Shown here: positions 53,427 through 62,417 of the stretch, piece by piece | Layout of the letters: each line of letters begins with the position of its first letter | Position numbering within the stretch: position 1 is the first letter of the stretch | NCBI GenBank assembly: GCA_050633645.1 | Contig: JBOEGX010000001.1 | Coordinates: forward strand, 496,001-560,000 | Direction: 5' to 3' | From: UBA1672 sp050633645 | Lineage (GTDB): Bacteria; Pseudomonadota; Alphaproteobacteria; Micavibrionales; Micavibrionaceae | Length of the DNA: 64,000 bases | Notes under the pieces: generated by a model | The model's database searches: none | What the model was told of the DNA's origin: nothing | The model's input: the letters and a program-made list of their open reading frames with translations, nothing else | Translations under genes and position numbers: made by a program

Positions 53427-55112
53427 ATGTCTTCTGATGTAGTTCTAACATCTGCTCTACGGAGCAACCTCTTATCACTCCAAAGCACACAAAGCCTTAT
53501 TGACAAGACGCAGCTTCGTCTTGCTACTGGCCTTAAAGTGAACTCTGCTCTGGATTCCCCATCAAACTTCTTCGCCGCGCAAAGCCTTGATAACCGCGCA
53601 AGTGACCTTAGCCGTCTTCTGGATGGTATTGGACAGTCTATTCGTACGATTGAAGCTGCTGATAACGGTATTACTGCCCTAACAAGTCTTGTTGAGCAAG
53701 CACAGTCTATCGCATCATCGGCGCGTGATGAACTAGCATCCTCCGAAGGTGAAGCACGTCTCGTCGGTACTGTTGACTTATCAACAACAGCCACTGGTGA
53801 TTTGGTTGCTGATACCTCAATTGCCACTGGTGATGTGCTTGTCATTTCAACAACAGATGATGCTGGCCTTCAAATCAGTGAAACTGTGTCCATTATCACA
53901 GGTGACACAGCGGCCTCATTTGCTGCTAAAATCACCAATGCGTTTGCAGATAATGAGAATGGTGAAATCACTGCTTCGATTACAGATGAGGGTTTTTTAT
54001 CCATTGAAAGCTCTGATGGTCGCTCATTCAAGTTGACTACAACTGCTGCTAACGAATTGGATAACGCCGATTTAACTGCGCTTGGTATCAATAATGCTTT
54101 TGAAATTGAGACAAGAACGGCAGGTGGTACAGCAGTTAACGCAGCTACTATTGTTTCTGGAAGCACAATTAGTACAGTTTCTCTTTTTGAGAGTTCAGGT
54201 AATTTGGCTGAAGCTGGTGATGTTATTGGGAATGCCAATGCATATTTAGATGCAGATGGAAATACAATTCTAAACCTTGCTGCTACAGCCACTATACAAA
54301 TTACTGTTAACAATAATGGTACAGCTGTAAACTCAACAGCCATCACAACGGACGCAACAACAACGTTCCAGGATTTGGTTGATAGCATTAACCAAGACAC
54401 AAACCTTAACCAACTCGTCCAAGCTAATTTTGATAGCGCTACGGGTCAATTAAGCTTCACATCCCTATCTGATGATGTTCAAAACCTTCAGTTCATCCCG
54501 ACCACTGCGGCAGCCGATGTTGTCGACCTAGGATTCGGTGATCCAGATGGAACACTTGATCCTATTGCTGCGGCAGGCGCGGGTGCAGAGGACTTCGTAT
54601 TTGCGTTCAACAACAGTACAGAAAGCCTAGATGCTCTCGCAACTGACTATAACAACCTGAGGTCGCAGATTGATACATTGGTTCAAGATGCTAGTTATCG
54701 TGGTGTGAATTTGTTGAATGGTGATGACCTCACAACATTCTTCAATGAAAACAACACAAGTCAGCTGACTACTTCTGGTGCAACATTCACATCGAATGGG
54801 CTTGGACTGACCGAAGCATCATTTAGAAGCTCAACCGAAATTGAACTTACGAACACACAGGCGCGTACCGCTCTTAGTTCTGTTCGCTCATTCGGTTCGA
54901 GCTTGGCGAATAACTTGTCTATCATTCAGACACGCCAAGACTTTACGGAGCAAACAATTAACACGCTTCAAGCTGGTGCGGATGATTTGACTGTTGCAGA
55001 TCAAAACGAGGAAGGTGCAAACCTCCTTGCTTTGCAAACACGTCAGACATTGGGTGTTACATCCCTTTCATTGGCGTCACAGTCACAGCAAGCGGTTCTT
55101 CGTCTATTCTAA
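53427..55112 (+). CDS. Flagellin
   Basis: A 561-residue filament protein. The N-terminal D0/D1 has LLSLQSTQSLIDKTQLRLAT with ALDSPSNFFAAQSL. The C-terminal D1/D0 has FTEQTINTLQAGADDLTVAD and EGANLLALQTRQTLG. Residues about 110-430 are a large variable insert of Thr/Ala/Asp-rich beta domains, including one like the flagellin hook-IN module (ISETVSIITGDTAASFAAKI). It is much longer than the roughly 270-residue flagellins of Caulobacter. It is the only flagellin in the window. Confidence 0.96.
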   Translation: MSSDVVLTSALRSNLLSLQSTQSLIDKTQLRLATGLKVNSALDSPSNFFAAQSLDNRASDLSRLLDGIGQSIRTIEAADNGITALTSLVEQAQSIASSARDELASSEGEARLVGTVDLSTTATGDLVADTSIATGDVLVISTTDDAGLQISETVSIITGDTAASFAAKITNAFADNENGEITASITDEGFLSIESSDGRSFKLTTTAANELDNADLTALGINNAFEIETRTAGGTAVNAATIVSGSTISTVSLFESSGNLAEAGDVIGNANAYLDADGNTILNLAATATIQITVNNNGTAVNSTAITTDATTTFQDLVDSINQDTNLNQLVQANFDSATGQLSFTSLSDDVQNLQFIPTTAAADVVDLGFGDPDGTLDPIAAAGAGAEDFVFAFNNSTESLDALATDYNNLRSQIDTLVQDASYRGVNLLNGDDLTTFFNENNTSQLTTSGATFTSNGLGLTEASFRSSTEIELTNTQARTALSSVRSFGSSLANNLSIIQTRQDFTEQTINTLQAGADDLTVADQNEEGANLLALQTRQTLGVTSLSLASQSQQAVLRLF

Positions 55113-55155
55113 TTTTGATCAGTATGATCGAGTTAAAAATATTCGAACAAAAAGT

Positions 55156-55186
55156 GGGCGGGAAAAGAAATTTTCCGCCCCTTTTC
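55156..55186 (+). terminator. Terminator after flagellin
   Basis: GGGCGGGAAAA pairs with TTTTCCGCCC (one G bulged) around GAAA, followed by CTTTTC. It lies 44 bases after the flagellin stop codon. Confidence 0.85.
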
Positions 55187-55275
55187 ATTGCCCATAGCCA
55201 TCGAAACCTATAACCGTCGAAATTACCCACGACCACAATCATCCCGCTTTAGTTATTTCTTTTTTAACACGGATT

Positions 55276-55284
55276 TGTTATACT
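55276..55284 (+). promoter_or_regulatory. Possible extended -10 promoter of flbT-flaF
   Basis: TGTTATACT is an extended -10 element, with a TTAAC half-site of CtrA type (55264-55268) just upstream. It lies after the flagellin terminator and about 50 bases before flbT. There is no clear -35. Confidence 0.35.
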
Positions 55285-55336
55285 TATCGTAAGTTAAATA
55301 CTCTACAGAACGTAGTTTTAGAAAGGAAGAAATCCA

Positions 55337-55723
55337 ATGGCACTTGTCATCGACTTAAAACCCCAAGAAAAAATACTAATTGGTGAGGCTGTTATCACAA
55401 ACAGCTCGCAACGCACGCGCCTGCACATCGCGGGGGATGCACCAATTATCCGCCAAAAAGACATCATGCAAGAGGAAGACACAGACACGCCGTGCAAACG
55501 CGTTTATTTCCTTATTCAATGCATGTATATCGCGAAAAAACCAGAAGACTATCATGAGCGCTACTTCGATGCTGTTCAGGAAATTCAAAAAGCCGCGCCG
55601 TCCTCTACTATATTTTTCGTCCAGATTAACGAGCATATTTTGGCCGGCACATATTACAAGGCGATGAAACTCGCGCAGCAGTTAATTGAGCATGAGCGGG
55701 AGTTAGTTGAAAATGTCGCATAA
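55337..55723 (+). CDS. flbT: Flagellin synthesis repressor FlbT
   Basis: A 128-residue protein of the alphaproteobacterial FlbT family (LVIDLKPQEKILIGEAVITN, later RVYFLIQCMYIA and YYKAMKLAQQLIEHE). In Caulobacter it binds flagellin mRNA leaders and destabilises them until the hook is complete; in Brucella it can act positively. AAAGGAAG precedes the ATG. It is directly after flagellin and overlaps flaF by 11 bases. Confidence 0.95.
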   Translation: MALVIDLKPQEKILIGEAVITNSSQRTRLHIAGDAPIIRQKDIMQEEDTDTPCKRVYFLIQCMYIAKKPEDYHERYFDAVQEIQKAAPSSTIFFVQINEHILAGTYYKAMKLAQQLIEHERELVENVA

Positions 55724-56183
55724 TAATAATCAAAACCCTTATGCCAAGGCCAGTGGCGCGTATGACACCAACGCGCAAGCACACGCAGGATCACAACGTG
55801 AGATGGAGGGGCGTATCCTTTTGAAATCCAACAAGCAATTACAGCTTGTATTGGATAATTGGGAAAACCGCGCGAAGGACCAGCTCGAAGAGGCACTTAC
55901 CTATAACCGCCAGATATGGATGTTGTTCTACGATACCGCGCTTGAAAATAAAGATGGCGGACGCCCGAATGATTTACGCAGCAATATCGTCAACCTTGCG
56001 AATTTTATTTTTAAGCGTGAGATGGATATTTTGGCAAATCCCGAGCCAAAAAAGCTTGAGATATTGCTCAATATCAATCGTGAAGTTGCCGCAGGTTTAA
56101 TGGTGAATAATGAAGCTGCACCCGCGCCCTCTTCTTCCGCACCACAAGAGAACGCTCGATCAACCACTGATATTTCGGGGTGA
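55713..56183 (+). CDS. flaF: Flagellar biosynthesis regulator FlaF
   Basis: A 156-residue protein with the FlaF core: RILLKSNKQLQLVLDNWENR, then LTYNRQIWMLFYDTALE and LRSNIVNLANFIFKREMDIL. FlaF is needed for flagellin production or secretion and works with FlbT. The C-terminus has an Ala/Pro/Ser-rich tail. The ATG at 55713 lies within the end of flbT, indicating coupling. Confidence 0.94.
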   Translation: MSHNNNQNPYAKASGAYDTNAQAHAGSQREMEGRILLKSNKQLQLVLDNWENRAKDQLEEALTYNRQIWMLFYDTALENKDGGRPNDLRSNIVNLANFIFKREMDILANPEPKKLEILLNINREVAAGLMVNNEAAPAPSSSAPQENARSTTDISG

Positions 56184-56202
56184 TTATTCTGTGATATGAC
56201 AG

Positions 56203-56391
56203 GTGCGGCGCACTGAAAAAACACAAGTGACCGAGGCACAAAGACAAGAGGTATCACGGCGTTTATATGAAAGTCAGAAAGAGCAGAAACGCGCCACGAT
56301 TGCCGATCAAAACCGTATGATGAAGCCAGTGTTTGACGCGGTGGCACAGGAGGCCGATGGGGTCGAAAGCAAAAAACAGATAAGATATTGA
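56203..56391 (+). CDS. Small charged protein after flaF
   Basis: A 62-codon frame starting with GTG, 19 bases after flaF. The product is strongly charged and helical (QRQEVSRRLYESQKEQKRAT) with no membrane segment. No good ribosome site is seen, but position and codon use fit a third gene of the flbT-flaF operon. I recognise no family. Confidence 0.45.
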   Translation: MRRTEKTQVTEAQRQEVSRRLYESQKEQKRATIADQNRMMKPVFDAVAQEADGVESKKQIRY

Positions 56392-56533
56392 AATAAAACA
56401 GGGATTCAGTGTTCTATCACTTTATTTTTTTATGCGGGTGGGGAGGTGGAAACGGAGGGGTTTAAACATAAATCCAACATCATGAAAAAATAGCATATTT
56501 CACAAAATCAAGGCACTTGTGCCCCTGAGGGTA

Positions 56534-56557
56534 TAAAAAAACCCGCCGAAGCGGGTT
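56534..56557 (-). terminator. Intrinsic terminator on the minus strand in the Rhs island
   Basis: AACCCGC-CGAA-GCGGGTT (56540-56557) with a run of A before it on the plus strand, so a T run follows it on the minus strand. Its stem is perfect. It lies 450 bases downstream of the Rhs fragment. No minus-strand gene is directly in front of it. The rest of 56392-56622 shows no gene. Confidence 0.75.
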
Positions 56558-56622
56558 GGAAAAGCTATTTACACTATATAAAAATTACGATATTTAATTA
56601 TATATTGTGAGGTGATGGAATT

Positions 56623-57003
56623 ATGAATATACAAGCTATTATAAAAATATTGTTGCCATTTTGGTTAATTGAAATACTTATAACTCAAATACATCATCAA
56701 AATCAAATTAATCAAGTTACTGTTTTTGCAATCACTACATTCTGCGTTTCATATTTAATTTTTCCATATATAATAGGTAAGGAATTATCAAAGAAAAATA
56801 TAAACCTAGTTATAGTAATTATAGCAACATTCTCTTTATCAATGGTGACTTCCATAACGGTATTCATAAATTACGCTATAGAAGTCACTGTATCAGAAGT
56901 ATATTTAGGATTTCTTATATCCCAATCATTTTGTTTACTAATTCAAATAATTTTTTCCATTATTGGTTACAAAATCAATAAAATGAAATTTAATACAACA
57001 TAA
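56623..57003 (+). CDS. AT-rich four-helix membrane protein, unknown
   Basis: A 126-residue protein made almost entirely of four hydrophobic helices (e.g. IIKILLPFWLIEILI, LVIVIIATFSLSMVTSI) separated by short Lys/Asn loops. GAGGTG lies upstream of the ATG. Base composition is strikingly AT-rich and codon use (many ATA, AAA, AAT) differs from all flagellar genes around it, a sign of transfer. It is convergent with the Rhs fragment, six bases away. An immunity-type role for the Rhs tip is possible but unsupported by orientation. Confidence 0.6.
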   Translation: MNIQAIIKILLPFWLIEILITQIHHQNQINQVTVFAITTFCVSYLIFPYIIGKELSKKNINLVIVIIATFSLSMVTSITVFINYAIEVTVSEVYLGFLISQSFCLLIQIIFSIIGYKINKMKFNTT

Positions 57004-57008
57004 TAATT

Positions 57009-58037
57009 TTAATATTTACACATCAACGATGTATCGTTTTCTTTAGGCTTACATTCAGCCCCATATACGCTATCCTTTTCTCCATCAACACAATGTTTTG
57101 CTCTACAACCCGTGTCACGAACCGCCCTCCCTGCACACATAGCACAATCATTTTTAGAAACACCTCTGGTTATAATACACATACCACAACTTCCATAATC
57201 CAAAGATCTATCCCAAATCGAACCCAAGCATTCATCTAATTTAGGAGAACAATATATACACGGTAACGTATCAGGACAGAAGCTATTTGGCATGCTCGAA
57301 TTACAACCATTTGTTAAGCCTTCAGACCAATCTTCGGGATCCATAAATTGCAACCCCTCGGGATCGATGAACATGACAGGGTTTGCGGATACATAGGCGA
57401 AGGTGTTGAGGCCGCCAGATAGGCCGATGGGGTCGGAGGAGATATAGCGCCCTGTTTCGGGGGCATAATATCGGTTCCAGTTATAGTGAAGACCGCTTTC
57501 ATCGTCCCAGTATTGCCCTGCAAACCTTAGATTTACGGTTTGTGTGCCTGTGGGCGCTCCGTTTCCGAAGGCGTCACTATCCCAGCTCCAAACACTCGCC
57601 CCGCTGGTGTTGCTTCCTGCTCTTGGCGTTCCCAGATGATCGGTGTGGAGATAGGTTAGAACGTCACTGCTCGACACGTTATCAATTTGCGCGATTGGCT
57701 CACCGTTCAGGTAAATATACTCACGGATGAGCGCTCCGCTGCCGTCATACTCACCATAAAGCAAGCCACCCATTCCATAGACGTAATGGGTTGTTCCCGC
57801 GCCCGTAACCTTTTTGGTGCGTTGGTTATTGGCGTTATAGCTGTACGTGCCTATGGTGCTTGATGATATGTCAATGCTTTCCACCTGCCCCGCCGCGTTG
57901 ATGGCATATTCACGGCTGGCGTCTTCGGTTATATTTCCTGCCGTGTCCGTGGTGATGGGGTTGGCGGTTACATATTCAAGGCGCGAGCTTGTGGATGGGT
58001 AGGTGAAGCTGTTGGTGGGGTCGCTTAAAAAAAGCGC
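57009..58037 (-). pseudogene. Rhs-repeat core/tip fragment
   Basis: The frame is open for 342 codons, from a stop at 58038 to the stop at 57009. It has no good start at its 5' end; an internal GTG lies at 57884. It begins within YD repeats (SSRLEYVTANPITTDTAGN) and continues through the Rhs-associated core (YLHTDHLGTPRAGSNTSG; RYYAPETGRYISSDPIGL). It ends in a tip of about 115 residues with 13 cysteines. The repeats that normally precede the core are missing, so it is a truncated relic or an orphan tip. The core is GC-rich and the tip AT-rich, breaking near 57355, the usual Rhs pattern. No tip family is recognised. Confidence 0.75.
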
Positions 58038-58078
58038 TTAATGCGCGTCAAAGCAGCCGAAATATATTCGATTAATTG

Positions 58079-58600
58079 TTAAGCCTGAACACTTACATTT
58101 GTTTGAGATGCAGCTCCGCCTGATTGTGAGGCAGCGGATAAAGCGGCAACGGCAATTTGTGGTGAGAATTGTGGAGCATTTGCAGGTGGCGCAGATGCGA
58201 CATCCTGAACCGTTATTACATCTGGTGACGTAGGGGCGGCCTGTGGTGGCTGCGTGGATTCTTTTGGTTTTGTTTCAATAGGCTCTAGCTTTGCGCTGCT
58301 GACCTGACTTGCCTGCTCCAACTGAGCTTGTGCGCGTCTTTGTTGTGCCAATCGGCTATTGGTTGGGAATTGTTCCTGAACATCGCCAGTATCTGCATCG
58401 CGAATTTGCAAAACGGCCTTATCATAATCAAAATCGATGGTGATATATGGGCTGATGTAAGGAGCCTGCGGAGTTTCAGGAGCACCCGAAGCCACGGCCT
58501 GATCGATAACGCTTGGCTGTACAGCGCGAGAAGCAGAGGTGTCGCCTCCGTTACGCAGTATGACCGCATTAGCCAATGATGAATTCACTACGTCTACCAT
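58079..58600 (-). CDS. FlaG-like protein
   Basis: A 173-residue protein. The central segment ITIDFDYDKAVLQIRDADTG followed by DVQEQFPTNSRL matches the FlaG pattern (a strand ending DxxTGEVIRQIP). The rest is low-complexity Ala, Gln, Pro and Ser, probably disordered. FlaG affects filament length in other bacteria. It is divergent from fliF. The family call rests on this one segment. Confidence 0.5.
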   Translation of the reverse strand: MVDVVNSSLANAVILRNGGDTSASRAVQPSVIDQAVASGAPETPQAPYISPYITIDFDYDKAVLQIRDADTGDVQEQFPTNSRLAQQRRAQAQLEQASQVSSAKLEPIETKPKESTQPPQAAPTSPDVITVQDVASAPPANAPQFSPQIAVAALSAASQSGGAASQTNVSVQA

Positions 58601-58744
58601 AGTAAAATCCTAACCTTTCTCGTTACAACCCGTTTGCAAAACATTAAACCGCAAACAAGGTATACTACCCTACTATCATGCTACGCGGTTTTCATACAAA
58701 AGTCAAGTATTATAGAAAAAGATATAGTGGGTAACTTATTCAGA

Positions 58745-58759
58745 TTAATGTATTTTTAA
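58745..58759 (+). promoter_or_regulatory. CtrA-like box upstream of fliF
   Basis: TTAA-TGTATTT-TTAA is an exact TTAA-N7-TTAA match, in the 292-base gap between the FlaG-like gene and fliF, 134 bases before the fliF start. The early class II flagellar genes of Caulobacter are CtrA targets. No sigma-54 site is seen in this gap. Confidence 0.5.
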
Positions 58760-58892
58760 GATTTGCCCCCACCACAAAGTTTTCAAAAATTTCCTATTGT
58801 CGTTTGCTATATTCTTAAAACTGCAGTATTTTGTTTTTTGTGTGTCATTGAGCGAATCATGAATTCGTAAAATTACGTGTTATTATGGTACA

Positions 58893-60647
58893 ATGCGTTA
58901 CCCCTATCCTCCTTGGGGTTCTAGCGTAAACAACCAAGAAGGTCGAACATTGAATAGTTTTGTCGCTACATTACAGCAGCTTGGCCCCGCCAGATTGGGT
59001 GTAATGGGTGCTATTCTACTTGGCCTATTGATGTTTTTCGTCTTTATCTCAATGCGCGTTACCTCACCTGAAATGAAATTGCTTTACCAAGATTTATCGA
59101 GCATAGATTCTGGAGCAGTTGCTGCGAAGCTTGAAGAGACTGAGATCCCTTACGAAATATCAGCCGATGGATCACGTGTTGTTGTTCCTGGTGATCAGGT
59201 CGGACGAGCGCGCATGCTGCTGGCGGAAGCTGGCTTGCCCAATGGTGGGTCTATGGGGTACGAAATATTTGATAAGCAATCTGGTTTTGGTACAACAAAT
59301 TTTGTGCAAAATGTGAATCAAGTTCGGGCGCTTGAAGGCGAGCTATCCCGAACAATCACGTCGCTGGACAATATTCGAAGTGCCCGTGTTCATATTGTTC
59401 TTCCGCAGCGTGAATTGTTTAGCCGGCAGGAAAGACAATCTTCTGCGAGTGTCTTCCTTGGAATTCAATCTGGCTCATCGCTTGATAAACAACAGATTGT
59501 TGCCATTCAATCTTTGGTAGCTTCGGCCGTTCCAAATTTAAAGTCAGGGAATGTTTCAGTTATTGATAGTAACGGAAACCTTCTGGCAAAAGGGGATGGT
59601 GAGGAAGCAGGGTCGATGTCCATGAAGGCTGAAGATCTAAGACGTAGTCATGAGAACAGACTGCAGGCTAAAATCGAGGATATGGTTAGTCGTATTGTTG
59701 GTTATGGCAAGGTTACCGCTATTGTCACGGCAGAGATGAACTTTGATCAAGAGAACTTAAGTGAAGAGCTATATAACCCAGAAGGTCAGGTTTTAAGGTC
59801 AACGCAAAGCACACAAGAATCAAGTTCGGAACGAGAGCCTGCATCAGATGATGTCTCAGTTGGAAATAATCTTCCTGGGGTGGGGGGTGATTTACTGGCG
59901 GATGGCGGACCGAGCGCGGAAAGCAACAGAACAGAAGAAGTTGCAAATTACGAAATCAGCAAAACTGTTCGCAATGTTATTCGAGAGTCTGGCGAAATAG
60001 AGAAGCTATCTGTCTCTGTTTTAATTGACGGAAAGTACACCACGGATGAAGAAGGCGTAAAGACTTACGAGCCTCGTACGCAAAATGAAATCGACCAGAT
60101 TTCAACTCTTATTAAAACCTCAGTTGGGTTTAATGAAGATCGCGGAGATATTGTTGAAGTCATTAACCAACAATTTGCGCAAATAGATACCGATGAAGAA
60201 GTTGTTGATGAGAGATTCTTTATGGGTGTTGAAAAAAGCTCCCTTGTTGATGCCGCTGAAATTATTGTCGTTGCAATCATGGTTGTTCTTGTTGTTCTAC
60301 TTGTTCTTCAGCCCATGGTATCAAAAATCATGAGCGCTGACCTGAGTAGGAAATCCATGTCTATGGATGAAATTCTGCAAAATGATTTGCTGGCCGCCTC
60401 CCCTGCTAATCCAGCTCTCGCACCGCCACAAACTGGAGCACATCAACAAATTGGTGCCGACGGACAGCCCCTTATTTCAAGCGCTGGTGGGTATGATAAT
60501 GATGATGATGACGATTCTCTTATTGATATTCGTGGTATCGAAGGGAAAGTTAAAGCCTCTACTGTCAAAAAAGTTGAGGAAATAGTGGAAAATTATCCCG
60601 TAGAAACAGTTTCTGTTATTAGAAGCTGGATGTCACAGGAGGGTTGA
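58893..60647 (+). CDS. fliF: Flagellar MS-ring protein FliF
   Basis: A 584-residue protein with two membrane helices (about residues 35-55 and 450-470). Between them are the ring-building motifs (LYQDLSSIDSGAVAAKLEET, SFGTTNFVQ-like GFGTTNFVQNVN, ELSRTITSLDNIRSARVHIV in part). The C-terminal cytoplasmic tail binds FliG (VSVIRSWMSQ). The ATG at 58893 may be slightly long; a TTG at 58950 is an alternative. First gene of fliF-fliG-fliH-fliN-motA. Confidence 0.96.
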   Translation: MRYPYPPWGSSVNNQEGRTLNSFVATLQQLGPARLGVMGAILLGLLMFFVFISMRVTSPEMKLLYQDLSSIDSGAVAAKLEETEIPYEISADGSRVVVPGDQVGRARMLLAEAGLPNGGSMGYEIFDKQSGFGTTNFVQNVNQVRALEGELSRTITSLDNIRSARVHIVLPQRELFSRQERQSSASVFLGIQSGSSLDKQQIVAIQSLVASAVPNLKSGNVSVIDSNGNLLAKGDGEEAGSMSMKAEDLRRSHENRLQAKIEDMVSRIVGYGKVTAIVTAEMNFDQENLSEELYNPEGQVLRSTQSTQESSSEREPASDDVSVGNNLPGVGGDLLADGGPSAESNRTEEVANYEISKTVRNVIRESGEIEKLSVSVLIDGKYTTDEEGVKTYEPRTQNEIDQISTLIKTSVGFNEDRGDIVEVINQQFAQIDTDEEVVDERFFMGVEKSSLVDAAEIIVVAIMVVLVVLLVLQPMVSKIMSADLSRKSMSMDEILQNDLLAASPANPALAPPQTGAHQQIGADGQPLISSAGGYDNDDDDDSLIDIRGIEGKVKASTVKKVEEIVENYPVETVSVIRSWMSQEG

Positions 60648-60651
60648 TCAG

Positions 60652-61677
60652 ATGAACATGCGCGTCAGAGATGACTACAGATCTTTATCTGGCCCTGAAA
60701 AAGCGGCCATTCTAATTTTATCACTTAGCGAAGATCAAACCGCGAATATTTTTGCTCATATGGATGATGAAGAAATCCTTGAATTGTCACAAATCATCTC
60801 AAGCTTAGGAAAAATTGGCCCTAATGTTGTTGAGCGATTGTTTATAGATTTTACCGAGCAAATGTCATCCACAAATTCGCTTGTTGGATCGCAAGACAGC
60901 ACCGAAAGGCTTCTTGTTAAGTCTGGTATTTCGCAGGAAAAAATAGACACTATTATGGAAGAGATACGTGGCCCAGCAGGGCGTACGATGTGGGAGAAAC
61001 TTGGCAATGTGAATGAGGAAATTCTCGCCAATTTCTTGCAAAAAGAATACCCTCAAACTGTTGCCGTTGTTTTATCAAAAGTAACTCCCGACCATGCCGC
61101 ACGCGTACTGGGAATATTACCTGAAGGGTTTGCACTTGAAGTTGTTAATCGTATGCTCAAGATGGAAACGGTGCAAAAAGAGATTTTGGAAGAGGTCGAG
61201 AAAACTCTTCGCAAAGAATTTATGTCCAATCTTGCAAGAACGCAACGTCGTGATAGCCATGAACTTATGGCAGAAATTTTCAACAACATGGAACGCGCCG
61301 TTGAAGGACGGTTTATGGAGCAGCTTGAAAAAGCGGAACCTGATGCCGCGGAGAAAATTCGTAGCCTTATGTTCACGTTTGAAGACCTTCTTAAGTTGGA
61401 TGCAGCGTCTATACAGACACTTATTCGGGCCGTTGATAAAGAAAAAATGCCAACTGCACTCAAGGGATCTACAGATGCCCTTAAGGATCTGTTCTTTGAC
61501 AATATGTCAGAGCGAGCCGCAAAAATCATGAAAGAAGACATGGCAGCTATGGGTCCCATTCGATTGAAAGATGTTGAGGAAGCACAGCAATATATTGTAA
61601 CAGTAACAAAAGACTTAGAAGGTCGTGGAGAAATTGTTATTTCCACAGGAGCCGCGGATGAAGAGATGGTTGGCTAA
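60652..61677 (+). CDS. fliG: Flagellar motor switch protein FliG
   Basis: A 341-residue C-ring protein. It shows the N-domain (GPEKAAILILSLSEDQTANI), the middle EHPQ-like motif (KEYPQTVAVVLSKV, the Glu-His replaced by Glu-Tyr) and the C-terminal torque helix (FEDLLKLDAASIQTLIRAVD). The charged residues for stator contact are present. Four bases after fliF. Confidence 0.97.
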   Translation: MNMRVRDDYRSLSGPEKAAILILSLSEDQTANIFAHMDDEEILELSQIISSLGKIGPNVVERLFIDFTEQMSSTNSLVGSQDSTERLLVKSGISQEKIDTIMEEIRGPAGRTMWEKLGNVNEEILANFLQKEYPQTVAVVLSKVTPDHAARVLGILPEGFALEVVNRMLKMETVQKEILEEVEKTLRKEFMSNLARTQRRDSHELMAEIFNNMERAVEGRFMEQLEKAEPDAAEKIRSLMFTFEDLLKLDAASIQTLIRAVDKEKMPTALKGSTDALKDLFFDNMSERAAKIMKEDMAAMGPIRLKDVEEAQQYIVTVTKDLEGRGEIVISTGAADEEMVG

Positions 61678-61712
61678 AGAATGCAATACATTATAAGGCA
61701 CATGGCATAAAT

Positions 61713-62417
61713 ATGGATGGCACACCTTTTTATTTTGATGAGAATATCTTCGATGATGACACGTTGTCAAAAATCACCGAAGAGGAACGTGCGGCCTTGC
61801 CCGAATTCACACGGGAAGAAGTTGAGAATGAAAAGAAAAAGTCTTACCAAGCTGGCTTAGAAGCCGGTAAGAAATCTGCGCTTGATGATATTCATCACAA
61901 AACCCTGGTTGTTTTAGAAAAAGTACAACGCGATATATCTGTTTTGTTTGCTTCAGAGGATGATAGATATAATAAATACGAAACGGATGCCGTGTTATTA
62001 AGCCTGACGATTGTCAGAAAGTTATTTCCTGATCTTATCAAAAAGCATGGATTACAAGAAGTTGAGGCTGGATTGTCTAAAGTAATTTTAGAGTATAAAA
62101 CGCCAGATCAAATAGCGATTAGCCTACACCCTGATACGCATTTTCATCTTAAATCATATATAGAGAAAGCAGAAGAGCAGTTCCGTAAATCGATTAACGT
62201 GATCGCGGATAGTAATATTGACATTCATGCCTGTAAAATATCATGGCCAGATGGAGGTATTACACTTCGGCATAGTGAAATTGCGGAAAAAACATTCTCT
62301 CTTATCACCGAATCACTTGCAGAAGAAGGTGTTAGCGTTCATGATGGTGTGGAAAGCTTGGATAATTCTGATGCAGAAGAGAATAATAATCAGGTAGGAG
62401 TTCCCCCTCATGAGTGA
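61713..62417 (+). CDS. fliH: Flagellar assembly protein FliH
   Basis: A 234-residue protein. An acidic N-terminus, a coiled-coil start (YQAGLEAGKKSALDDIHHKT) and the FliH C-domain (LSLTIVRKLFPDLIKKHGLQ, later CKISWPDGGITLRHSEIAEK) are visible. It regulates the export ATPase FliI, which is not in this window. Overlaps fliN by eight bases. Confidence 0.88.
   Translation: MDGTPFYFDENIFDDDTLSKITEEERAALPEFTREEVENEKKKSYQAGLEAGKKSALDDIHHKTLVVLEKVQRDISVLFASEDDRYNKYETDAVLLSLTIVRKLFPDLIKKHGLQEVEAGLSKVILEYKTPDQIAISLHPDTHFHLKSYIEKAEEQFRKSINVIADSNIDIHACKISWPDGGITLRHSEIAEKTFSLITESLAEEGVSVHDGVESLDNSDAEENNNQVGVPPHE

Noticed and set aside
57009..58037. Complete Rhs toxin gene with a cognate immunity gene directly downstream
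   Set aside because: The repeats and N-terminal export part are missing, and no same-strand gene follows; the neighbouring membrane gene is convergent.
58020..58040. CGCTT-A run-AAGCG as an intrinsic terminator for the FlaG-like gene
   Set aside because: Only a five-pair stem whose T run lies in the loop; it more likely marks the junction at the truncated end of the Rhs fragment.
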